Of a stretch of 64,000 bases of DNA, positions 1 through 8,258 are shown in pieces. Under the pieces are notes generated by a model, which was given only the letters and a program-made list of their open reading frames with translations, was not told where the DNA came from and did no database searches. Origin of the DNA: Microbacterium sp. Au-Mic1 (lineage in GTDB: Bacteria > Actinomycetota > Actinomycetes > Actinomycetales > Microbacteriaceae); NCBI RefSeq assembly GCF_021341785.1, contig NZ_JAJTTF010000016.1:1-64000 (forward strand), written 5' to 3'. The translations under genes and the position numbers were made by a program. The stretch's first letter is position 1. Each line of letters starts with the position of its first letter.

Positions 1-1100
1 GCGAGCGCGGTCAGCACCCGAGCCACGAGCAGCTCGAGGTGCAGGCGCGGCGACGTCGCGCCCGACATGTCGTCGAGGGCGGAGCTCACGAGGTCCGCCG
101 CGCGGGACAGACGCGGGCCGCCGAATGCAGCGGCCTGATCCCGCATGCGGGTCAGCTCGTCCTCCGGGACGCCGCGCAGCACCGCGGAGGCGGCGTCGCC
201 GACGGCGGCGATCACGATGAGGTCCCGCAGGCGCTCCAGCAGGTCGTCGACGAAGCGCCGCGGATCCTGTCCGGTCTGCACCACCCGGTCGATCGCGGGG
301 AAGGCCACGGCTGCGTCGCCCGCGGCAAGAGCGTCCACGATCTCGTCGAGCAGCGCGGAGTGCGTGTAGCCGAGCAGCGCCACCGCGCGCTCGTAGGTGA
401 CATCGCCGTTCTCGGAGCCGGCGATGAGCTGGTCGAGCAGCGACAGCGTGTCTCGTGGGGAGCCTCCCCCGGCGCGCACGACGAGCGGCAGCACGCCCTG
501 GGCGACGGTCACGCCCTCTTCCTTGCACAGCTTCTCGACGTACTCGAGCATCGCCGCGGGCGGCACCAGCCGGAACGGGTAGTGGTGCGTGCGGGAGCGG
601 ATCGTGCCGAGCACCTTCTCGGGCTCGGTCGTCGCGAAGATGAACTTGATGTGCGGCGGCGGCTCCTCGACGAGCTTCAGCAGGGCGTTGAAGCCCTGCG
701 GCGTCACCATGTGCGCCTCGTCGAGGATGAAGATCTTGAATCGGTCGCGGCTGGGCGCGAAGGTCGCGCGCTCGCGCAGGTCCCTCGCGTCGTCGACGCC
801 GTTGTGGCTGGCCGCATCGATCTCGACGACGTCGAGGGATCCGCCGCCGTTGCGCGAGAGCTCGACGCAGCTCGGGCACACGCCGCAGGGGGTGTCGGTG
901 GGGCCCTCCGCACAGTTCAGGCAGCGCGCCAGGATGCGCGCAGAGGTGGTCTTGCCGCAGCCTCGCGGGCCCGAGAACAGATAGGCGTGGCCCACCCGGT
1001 CGCCGCGCAGTGCGGTCATGAGCGGATCGGTCACCTGCGACTGCCCGATCATCTCCCCGAAGTTCTCGGGCCGGTAACGGCGGTACAGGGCTGTGCTCAC
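1..1100 (-). CDS. dnaX: DNA polymerase III subunit gamma/tau, N-terminal part (3' end outside window)
   Basis: This is the clamp-loader ATPase of the replicative polymerase; it loads the beta clamp onto primed DNA. The reading frame stays open from a GTG at 1100 to the window edge, giving about 366 residues, so the C-terminal tau region is missing only because of the cut. Visible motifs are the start MSTALYRRYRPENFGEMIG, Walker A GPRGCGKTT, a four-cysteine zinc module (CLNC, then CGVCPSC) and Walker B DEAHM, all standard for DnaX. The GTG has no Shine-Dalgarno sequence. Instead TAGTCT (1107-1112) lies six bases upstream, which fits a leaderless transcript. The SRP RNA gene lies about 4.6 kb upstream on the same strand, a common actinobacterial neighbourhood. 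Confidence 0.97.
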   Translation of the reverse strand, partial: MSTALYRRYRPENFGEMIGQSQVTDPLMTALRGDRVGHAYLFSGPRGCGKTTSARILARCLNCAEGPTDTPCGVCPSCVELSRNGGGSLDVVEIDAASHNGVDDARDLRERATFAPSRDRFKIFILDEAHMVTPQGFNALLKLVEEPPPHIKFIFATTEPEKVLGTIRSRTHHYPFRLVPPAAMLEYVEKLCKEEGVTVAQGVLPLVVRAGGGSPRDTLSLLDQLIAGSENGDVTYERAVALLGYTHSALLDEIVDALAAGDAAVAFPAIDRVVQTGQDPRRFVDDLLERLRDLIVIAAVGDAASAVLRGVPEDELTRMRDQAAAFGGPRLSRAADLVSSALDDMSGATSPRLHLELLVARVLTAL

Positions 1101-1106
1101 CCGTCA

Positions 1107-1112
1107 AGACTA
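1107..1112 (-). promoter_or_regulatory. Predicted -10 box of leaderless dnaX promoter
   Basis: TAGTCT on the minus strand, exactly six bases before the GTG start. No convincing -35 hexamer is visible 16-18 bases further upstream. The same element, CCGTAGTCTTGA, recurs in front of rplJ. Confidence 0.55.
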
Positions 1113-1244
1113 CGGTGTGCGTCGGACATCGGCGCGGGCCTTCCGGCGCCGGACTCGACACCGCGGCCGACGATGCCGGAGAAGCCCGCGAGAACCCCTG
1201 CCGCGCGTCCTCGAACGGACGTACCCTGAAGGAGGAGGTGGACG

Positions 1245-1421
1245 ATGACGCAGGTGGCGGCAGGCGACCGGATCCGCATCCACGGCCGGGTGGTGGGCGG
1301 CGCAGAACGATCCGGCGTGGTCCTCGAGGTACGCGGCGAGCTCCTCGTCGTGCAGTACGACGACGGGCACGAGGCGGTGCTCGCACCGGGCAGCGACTGC
1401 GAGATCAGGCACAGCGAGTAG
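1245..1421 (+). CDS. DUF1918 domain-containing small protein
   Basis: A 58-residue protein starting MTQVAAGDRIRIHGRVVGG and ending CEIRHSE. It matches the DUF1918 family as I know it: small actinobacterial proteins with an SH3-like beta barrel whose biochemical role is not established. The start is set by a strong GGAGGAGG Shine-Dalgarno at 1231-1238. A TACCCT hexamer at 1222-1227 could be the -10 box of a very short leader. The gene is divergent from dnaX and convergent with the GH65 gene. It is short but has typical codon usage and a complete frame. Confidence 0.85.
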   Translation: MTQVAAGDRIRIHGRVVGGAERSGVVLEVRGELLVVQYDDGHEAVLAPGSDCEIRHSE

Positions 1422-1453
1422 GCCCGGCGAAGCCGCGGTCCGCACCGGGCGCC

Positions 1454-1477
1454 GGTCCCTCGAGACTCTCGGGGACC
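1454..1477. terminator. Hairpin between convergent DUF1918 and GH65 genes
   Basis: GGTCCC/GGGACC outer stem with CGAGA/TCTCG inner stem and almost no loop. No U tract follows on either strand, so a terminator role is inferred from its place between convergent stops. Confidence 0.45.
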
Positions 1478-1493
1478 AGCGCCACGGCGGGGA

Positions 1494-3998
1494 CTACTCC
1501 CCCGATTCCCCGGCGTATCCGACGATCGGGATCGCGGAGGTCGTCGGCACGGTCGGCGACAGGATCGTGCCGTCTTCACGGCGGGCCTGCGAGCCGAACT
1601 CCGGGCGCCCGCGGAGGACGGGGCCCTGATCCGCGAGATGCACGGCGGCGGCGGCATCGATCGACGCCGTGTGCGCCGTCCCGCGCACCGAGAACGAGAC
1701 CGGGTCCCCGGCGCGGACCTCGACCAGCAGCCGGTCCGCGGTCAGCGTGATCTGCAGCTGGGATCCGTGCCACTGCAGCGGGTACGACAGCTCGGGCCAG
1801 TCGGTGGGCAGCCGGGGGTCGAAGCTGAGCTCGCCGTCGTGGTCGCGCATGCCGCCGAAGCCGCAGACGAGCGCGGTCCACACGCCGCCCGCCGATGCCA
1901 CGTGCACGCCGTCCGAGGCGTTGCGGTGCAGGTCACCCAGATCGACGTAGATCGCGTGCTCGAAGTACTCGTGCGCGAGGTCCTGGTAGCCGACCTCGGC
2001 GGCCAGGATCGACTGCACCACGGCCGACAGCGTCGAGTCGCCCGTGGTGAGCGGGTCGTAGTACTCGAAGTCGGCGAGCTTCTCGGCTTCGGTGAAGTGG
2101 TTGCCCTGCAGGAACAGCGCGAGCACGACGTCGGCCTGCTTCAGCACCTGGAACCGGTAGATCACAAGGGGGTGGAAGTGCAGCAGCAGCGGGCGCTGCT
2201 CGGCCGGGGTGTTCGGCAGATCCCACACCTCGCGCTCGAGGAAGAGCGAGTCCTGGGGGTGGATCCCCAGAGCCGGGCTGAACGGGATGTGCATCGCTTC
2301 GGCGGCGCGCTCCCACTGCTCGACCTCGGCGGGCTCGATGCCGAGCCGCTCCACGGCGGCGTCGTACGCCTCGGGCGCGTCGGCGGCCATCTCCCGTACC
2401 ACGCGCGCCGCGAAGCGCAGGTTGTACCGCGCCATCACGTTCGTGAAGAGGTTGTCGTTGACGACCGTCGTGTACTCGTCGGGGCCGGTCACGCCGTGTA
2501 TGTGGAACGTGTCCATGCCGGCGGCGGAGCGCCAGAACCCGAGCGTCGCCCACATCCGCGCCGTCTCCACCGCGATGTCCACGCCCTCGCGGTAGAGGAA
2601 TTCGTCGTCGCCGGTGGCGCGCACGTACTTGCCGAGGGCATAGCTGACGTCGGCGTTGATGTGGTACTGCGCGGTGCCGGCGGCGTAGTAGGCGCTGGCT
2701 TCCTCGCCGTTGATCGTGCGCCAGGGAAACAGCGCTCCGCCCTCGTTCAGCTGGCCGGCCCGGCGGCGGGCAGCGGGCAGCATGTGCACCCGGCAGCGCA
2801 GCGCGTTGCGCGCGAACTGCGGCGACGTGTATGTGAGGAACGGCAGCACGTACACCTCGGTGTCCCAGAAGTAGTGCCCGCCGTAGCCGGATCCGCTCAC
2901 GCCCTTCGCCGAGACGCCGGCGCCGTCGGCGCGCGCCGAGGCCTGTGCGATCTGGAAGAGGCACCAGCGCGTCGCCTGCTGCAGATCGTCGTGCCCGGCG
3001 ATGCGCACGTCGCTGCGCTCCCAGAACGCGGTGAGCCACTCGGACTGCTTGGCGAACTGCGCCTCGACACCCTCCACCGCGGCGCGGTCGAGGGTGCGCC
3101 GGCAGCGGTCGATGAGTTCGCGCGCGGGCACGCCGCGGGAGGTGTGGTAGCTGACGAGCTTGGTCACGCGCGTGGGGACGCCCGCCTTCGCCTGCACCCG
3201 GAACACGTTCTTCGCGATGTCGGGCTCCACGAGCTGACGCGCCGTGTAGTCGTTCTCGGTCTCGACCAGGTGGTCGGCCACCACGGCGAGAGTCATGCCC
3301 GAGTTCGCGACGCGGTACGCGAGCGCTGAGCGCCCGCCGTCCTGCCAGTACTCCGCGGGCTGCAGCACCCGGTCGCCGAACCGCTCCGCCTTGCGCGGGT
3401 CGAAGCCTGCCTTCTCCCCCGGGGATCCGGCGGCCATCGACGGCACCCCGCCGTACACGTCCTCGCCGTCCTGCCGGTTCAGCAGCTGACACGAGATCGT
3501 CACGGGCGCGTCGGAGTTCTCCACGGTGACCTCGAGGCGCAGCACGGCGAGATGCCGTTCCACGAACGACACGATGCGTTCGTCGCGGATGCGCACGCGC
3601 TTGCCCGAGGGCGTCTCCCACAGCACCTCGCGCTCGAGGACGCCGGTGCGGAAGTCGAGCGCGCGCCGGTACTCGCGCACGTCCGCCTCGTCGAAGCTCA
3701 GCGGCTCGTCGTCGACGTAGACCCGCATGACCTTGGCGTCGGGGGCGTTCACGATCGTCTGGCCGACCTCGGCGAAACCGAACGCCTGCTCGGCATGGCG
3801 GATCTTCCAGGTCTCGTGCAGGCCGTTGATGAAGGTGCCGTGCTCGAGCGCGTTGCGGCCCTCGATGTGGTTGCCGCGCAGGCCGAGGTACCCGTTGCCG
3901 AGCCCCAGGAGGGTCTCGGACACGCCGGGATTCGCGTGCGGATAGGACGTCTCGACCAGACGCCACGGGTCGACGGGGAAGAGGTCGCGATCGATCAT
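1494..3998 (-). CDS. Glycoside hydrolase family 65 disaccharide phosphorylase (maltose/trehalose/kojibiose type)
   Basis: An 834-residue GH65 enzyme. The family cleaves alpha-glucosidic disaccharides with inorganic phosphate, releasing beta-glucose 1-phosphate and glucose in the cytoplasm. The N-terminal domain carries LGLGNGYLGLRGNHIEG; the alpha/alpha barrel follows from about residue 330. The motif VTGPDEYTTVVNDN places the predicted general-acid Glu at residue 508, and VLKQADVVLALF near the phosphate site is typical of phosphorylases. The ATG at 3998 has GGAGAG six bases upstream, and the frame continues upstream only as non-homologous shadow. The gene starts 26 bases after pgmB ends, so the two form an operon, which argues for a phosphorylase. 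The exact substrate (maltose, trehalose or kojibiose) cannot be read from sequence by eye. Confidence 0.93.
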   Translation of the reverse strand: MIDRDLFPVDPWRLVETSYPHANPGVSETLLGLGNGYLGLRGNHIEGRNALEHGTFINGLHETWKIRHAEQAFGFAEVGQTIVNAPDAKVMRVYVDDEPLSFDEADVREYRRALDFRTGVLEREVLWETPSGKRVRIRDERIVSFVERHLAVLRLEVTVENSDAPVTISCQLLNRQDGEDVYGGVPSMAAGSPGEKAGFDPRKAERFGDRVLQPAEYWQDGGRSALAYRVANSGMTLAVVADHLVETENDYTARQLVEPDIAKNVFRVQAKAGVPTRVTKLVSYHTSRGVPARELIDRCRRTLDRAAVEGVEAQFAKQSEWLTAFWERSDVRIAGHDDLQQATRWCLFQIAQASARADGAGVSAKGVSGSGYGGHYFWDTEVYVLPFLTYTSPQFARNALRCRVHMLPAARRRAGQLNEGGALFPWRTINGEEASAYYAAGTAQYHINADVSYALGKYVRATGDDEFLYREGVDIAVETARMWATLGFWRSAAGMDTFHIHGVTGPDEYTTVVNDNLFTNVMARYNLRFAARVVREMAADAPEAYDAAVERLGIEPAEVEQWERAAEAMHIPFSPALGIHPQDSLFLEREVWDLPNTPAEQRPLLLHFHPLVIYRFQVLKQADVVLALFLQGNHFTEAEKLADFEYYDPLTTGDSTLSAVVQSILAAEVGYQDLAHEYFEHAIYVDLGDLHRNASDGVHVASAGGVWTALVCGFGGMRDHDGELSFDPRLPTDWPELSYPLQWHGSQLQITLTADRLLVEVRAGDPVSFSVRGTAHTASIDAAAAVHLADQGPVLRGRPEFGSQARREDGTILSPTVPTTSAIPIVGYAGESGE

Positions 3999-4024
3999 GC
4001 AGTGCTCTCCGTGAGGGGATCGGG

Positions 4025-4762
4025 TCAGGACAGGAAGCGGGCGAGGTCGTCCACGACGACGGTCGCGCCGTGGGCGAGAAGGGAATCGGACCCGGCTCCG
4101 CGATCGACGCCGACGACCGTGCCGTAGCCGGCCGCGGCCGCCGAGGCGACGCCGCTGGTCGCGTCCTCGACGGCGACCGCGGATGCCGCGTCCACGCCGA
4201 TGCGCTCGGCGCCCACGCGGAACACGTCGGGGGCGGGCTTGGAGGCGAGGTGCTCGCGCTCGGCGACGACGCCGTCGACGACCACCGTGAAGAAGTCGCG
4301 GATACCGGCCGTGGCCAGCACCTCCTCCGCGTTCTTGGAGCTGGACACGACCGCCATCGGCACGTCCGCGGCGCGCAGTTCCTGCAGCAGGGCGAGCGAT
4401 CCGGGATAGGGCGCGATGCCGTCGCGGCGCAGCGCCTCCGAGAAGGCGACGTTCTTGCGGTTGCCGATCCCGCACACGGTGTCGGCCTCGGGGTCGTCGT
4501 CGACCGACCCCCAGGGGATCTCGACATTGCGGCTGCGCAGCAGACTCGCGACGCCGTCGTAGCGCTTCTTGCCGTCGACGTAGGCGAAGTAGTCCTCGTC
4601 GGTGTAGGCGGGTGTGATGTCCCAGAGCAGGAAGACCTCGTCGAACACCGCCTGCCAGGCGCGCATGTGCACCTCGGCGGTCGGCGTCAGCACGCCGTCG
4701 AGATCGAAGAGCACGGCGGCCGAGCGATGCAGGTCGGGGAGCGCTGCGGGAGTGTCGGGCAC
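4025..4762 (-). CDS. pgmB: Beta-phosphoglucomutase (HAD superfamily)
   Basis: Converts beta-glucose 1-phosphate to glucose 6-phosphate, the step that follows GH65 phosphorolysis. The 245-residue protein begins near AAVLFDLDGVLTPTAEVH, with the HAD nucleophile Asp in DLDG, a helical cap containing VDGKKRYDGV, motif II VVSSSKN and motif IV VEDATSG. I chose the GTG at 4762 because GGAGG lies eight bases upstream; an in-frame GTG at 4822 would add 20 residues but has no such signal. It is the first gene of a two-gene operon with the GH65 enzyme. Confidence 0.9.
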   Translation of the reverse strand: MPDTPAALPDLHRSAAVLFDLDGVLTPTAEVHMRAWQAVFDEVFLLWDITPAYTDEDYFAYVDGKKRYDGVASLLRSRNVEIPWGSVDDDPEADTVCGIGNRKNVAFSEALRRDGIAPYPGSLALLQELRAADVPMAVVSSSKNAEEVLATAGIRDFFTVVVDGVVAEREHLASKPAPDVFRVGAERIGVDAASAVAVEDATSGVASAAAAGYGTVVGVDRGAGSDSLLAHGATVVVDDLARFLS

Positions 4763-4876
4763 GGCAGAAGCCTCCGGGTGGCTGAGAACGGGATCTTTCG
4801 GACCGGCACGTCTGGGTGCCACCCTGTCCAGGGTAGTGCGCAGGGGGTGCCGCGGGAAGGCGTGCGGACGACGGAC

Positions 4877-5581
4877 TCAGGGCAGTGTCGCGACCTTCTC
4901 GGCCGTGACGACCCGCAGTTCGGGGATGCCCGTGCCGTTGTAGACCGTGGTCCGCCCAGCCGCCGAGGGCACCGCGAAAGCGATCCGCAGCACGTCGCCA
5001 CTCACGACGGCGTCGAGGACGCCTGGATCCGCCGTCAGTGCGACCGGATTCGCGGCGTCCTGCAGTGCACGCGCCGGCTGCGTCGCCCCGATGAAGCCGA
5101 TCAGCCCCGTGGTGTCGCGCAGGCTCTCCGGGATGGTCTCGGTCCCGACCTGGATCTCGACGTAGGCCGTGTGCTGCTCTCCCTCGTGACCGGCGGTGTC
5201 GTGCAGGAGAGCCGCCAGCTGCGCCGGATCCAGCGCGGGATAGGCCGGGTCGGCCGGAGGCACGGCGGGCGCTGCCGACGCGGTGGGCACCGCCGTCTCG
5301 ACGACCGGCTGGGCGTCCTCGGGCGCGGAGCCGCCGGAAGAGGACTGCTCCGTCATACCGGCGACGACCCCGAGCGCGGCCGGGATCAGGATGAGCGCCG
5401 CGATGCCGATGAAGATGAGGGGCGTCCACGACCGTCGCTGCGGCGGGGTCTCGGATGGACCGGCCCCGGCAGGGCGCGGACGGCCGTCCCGATCGTGTTC
5501 GAGCGGCGGGATCACGTACGGCGCGCTGAGGTTCTTCGGCACGGCCGAGTAGACGGTCGGCCTGCGCTCGTCACGTCCCAT
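4877..5581 (-). CDS. Single-pass membrane protein of unknown function
   Basis: 234 residues. A basic, proline-rich cytoplasmic N-terminus of about 50 residues is followed by one hydrophobic segment (about residues 52-74, starting WTPLIFIGIAALIL), a low-complexity Ser/Pro/Ala linker, and an extracytoplasmic domain of about 120 residues ending VVTAEKVATLP. I do not recognise the domain. TAGTGT (5588-5593) lies six bases before the ATG and there is no Shine-Dalgarno, suggesting a leaderless transcript. The gene lies between pgmB and the SRP RNA gene on the same strand but appears to have its own promoter. Confidence 0.75.
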   Translation of the reverse strand: MGRDERRPTVYSAVPKNLSAPYVIPPLEHDRDGRPRPAGAGPSETPPQRRSWTPLIFIGIAALILIPAALGVVAGMTEQSSSGGSAPEDAQPVVETAVPTASAAPAVPPADPAYPALDPAQLAALLHDTAGHEGEQHTAYVEIQVGTETIPESLRDTTGLIGFIGATQPARALQDAANPVALTADPGVLDAVVSGDVLRIAFAVPSAAGRTTVYNGTGIPELRVVTAEKVATLP

Positions 5582-5668
5582 GCTCGGACACTAGCGCGTG
5601 CGCGTTCCCGGGAGGTGAGGCACTCCCCCGGTGGCGCAGTGGAATCGCGTCGGGAACCGGGTCGGGGC

Positions 5669-5765
5669 AAAAGAAAAGACCCTCCGCGCACCCGACAGAG
5701 CCTGGTTACCCTTGCTGCGTTTCCGCCCTGGGGGAGTTGGCCTGGGTGCCGCCACGCGGAGAGCC
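5669..5765 (-). ncRNA. ffs: Signal recognition particle RNA, small bacterial type
   Basis: The minus strand carries the conserved SRP domain IV core, CAGGGCGGAAACGCAGCAAG, with a GGAA tetraloop and the asymmetric internal loop that binds Ffh. The ends pair over 11 positions (GGCUCUCCGCG with CGCGGAGGGUC), followed by a UUUUCUUUU tail that should act as the terminator. TAGACT at 5773-5778 sits where a -10 box should be for a start at about 5765, giving an RNA of about 97 nt. Adjacency to dnaX is usual in actinobacteria. Confidence 0.93.
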
Positions 5766-5772
5766 GTCGTCA

Positions 5773-5778
5773 AGTCTA
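5773..5778 (-). promoter_or_regulatory. Predicted -10 box of ffs
   Basis: TAGACT on the minus strand, seven bases before the predicted 5' end of SRP RNA. No clear -35 consensus. Confidence 0.5.
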
Positions 5779-5883
5779 CCCGAGGTCGCGGGCGGGTCCG
5801 ACCGGATCCCCCGCCCGGCGGTCCCCGCCCCGGGTTACGATCAGAGACGCGGGCGCACCGCGGCGCCCGGTGAGAGGGACGCC

Positions 5884-6908
<1,025 letters not shown>

Positions 6909-6912
<4 letters not shown>

Positions 6913-8258
6913 ACCGCCGGGAGCGCGCGCGGCGCGAAGCGGATCCGCCCGGGCGGAGGATGACCGGGCGCGGCGTGAGCGCGCTCCTGATCGGGATCCT
7001 CCTGGTGATCGGCGCGAACGTGCTGGCCACGCCGGCGCTGCTTTACGTGGCCGCGCTGCTGTTCGCGCTGCTGATCCTGGCTGCGCTGTTCGTCTTCGTC
7101 CCGGGCCGGCGGGTGCGGGTGAGCCGGACGGTCGCGGCGGATCTGCTCACGGTCGGCGACGACACCTCGGTGCGGGTGCGGGTGGATCTGCGCACCCTGG
7201 TGCGCGCGCCGTCGGGGCGCTGGCGGGACGGGCTGCCCGCCGCCGTGCGCGGCTCCGCCACCGGCGCGTTCCCGCCCGAGGACGCGGAGGCGATCCCCGG
7301 CGGGACCACCATGACCATGACGTATCCGATCTCGGGGGTGCGCCGCGGGCTCGCCTCGCTCGGGCCGCTGCGGCTCAGCACCGCGGATCCGTTCGGGCTG
7401 TTCGTCCGCACCGACGAGCTCGGCGACGTGACCCCGATCACGATCGTGCCGCAGGTCGTGCCGCTGCCGCGCCTGACCGACCGCACCGGGCGCGCCGGCG
7501 GGACCGCGCAGACCTCGTCGCACCGGCTCGGTCAGGGTGCGGACAACCTCTCCCCCCGCCGGTACGTGCCCGGCGACTCGATGCGGCGGATCCATTGGCG
7601 TGCGACCGCGCACCGCGGCGACCTGATGGTGCGCCAGGAGGAGCAGGAGTCGAGCCCGGACGCGCTGGTGGTGCTCGACCGTGCGGGCGCGCGCTGGATC
7701 GGAGCCGACCGGGAGACGGACTTCGAAGGCTTCGACCGCGCCGTCACCGCCTGCGCCTCGATCGCGATGCACCTGGTGGACAACGGATTCGCCGTGGACG
7801 TGGTCGATGCGACCGGCGTGCTGATCGGCCGCCTGCGTGGCGCCGAGGACGAGCGCGACGGCCTGCTGGTGAGCCTTGCCGGCACCGCTCCGCGCTCCGG
7901 CGAGCGCGACCACGGGCTGCCGGCGGCGAGCGAGGGGCATACGGTCGGTCCGCTGGTCATGATCACCGGAGCGATCGACACCGCCGACGCCGGTGCGCTC
8001 CCGCACGGCGGCGCCGGCACCCCGATCCTCATCGCCGCCGCCCCCGACGCGGACGCCCTGCCGGCCGCGGAGATGCAGGGCTGGCGCACGGCGCTGCTCG
8101 GCGACGACCCTGCCGATGCCTGGGGCGACGTCGGCGCCGGCGAGCCCGGATCCGCATCCGCCGACGCCGGCACCGCACTCGGCCGGTCGCCGCTGTCCCG
8201 CGACGCCACCGGGGCCTCCTCCCCCGCCGGTACGGAGGAGGGGGCGCATGTCCGCTGA
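6909..8258 (+). CDS. DUF58 domain-containing membrane protein
   Basis: 449 residues. Two adjacent hydrophobic segments (about residues 22-60) are followed by an extended region and the DUF58 core, whose hallmark here is RRYVPGDSMRRIHWRATA then GDLMVRQEEQE. DUF58 proteins contain a von Willebrand-A-like fold and are encoded with MoxR ATPases; the biochemical role is unknown. The GTG at 6909 overlaps the moxR stop (GTGA), implying translational coupling; an ATG at 6960 is an alternative start. The C-terminal 100 residues are Ala/Gly/Asp rich and low in complexity. The 3' end overlaps the next gene by 11 bases. Confidence 0.9.

Noticed and set aside
3999-5429. N-terminal extension of the GH65 protein by about 480 residues
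   Set aside because: The extension overlaps pgmB in another frame and has no domain character. GH65 similarity starts at the ATG at 3998, which has a Shine-Dalgarno.
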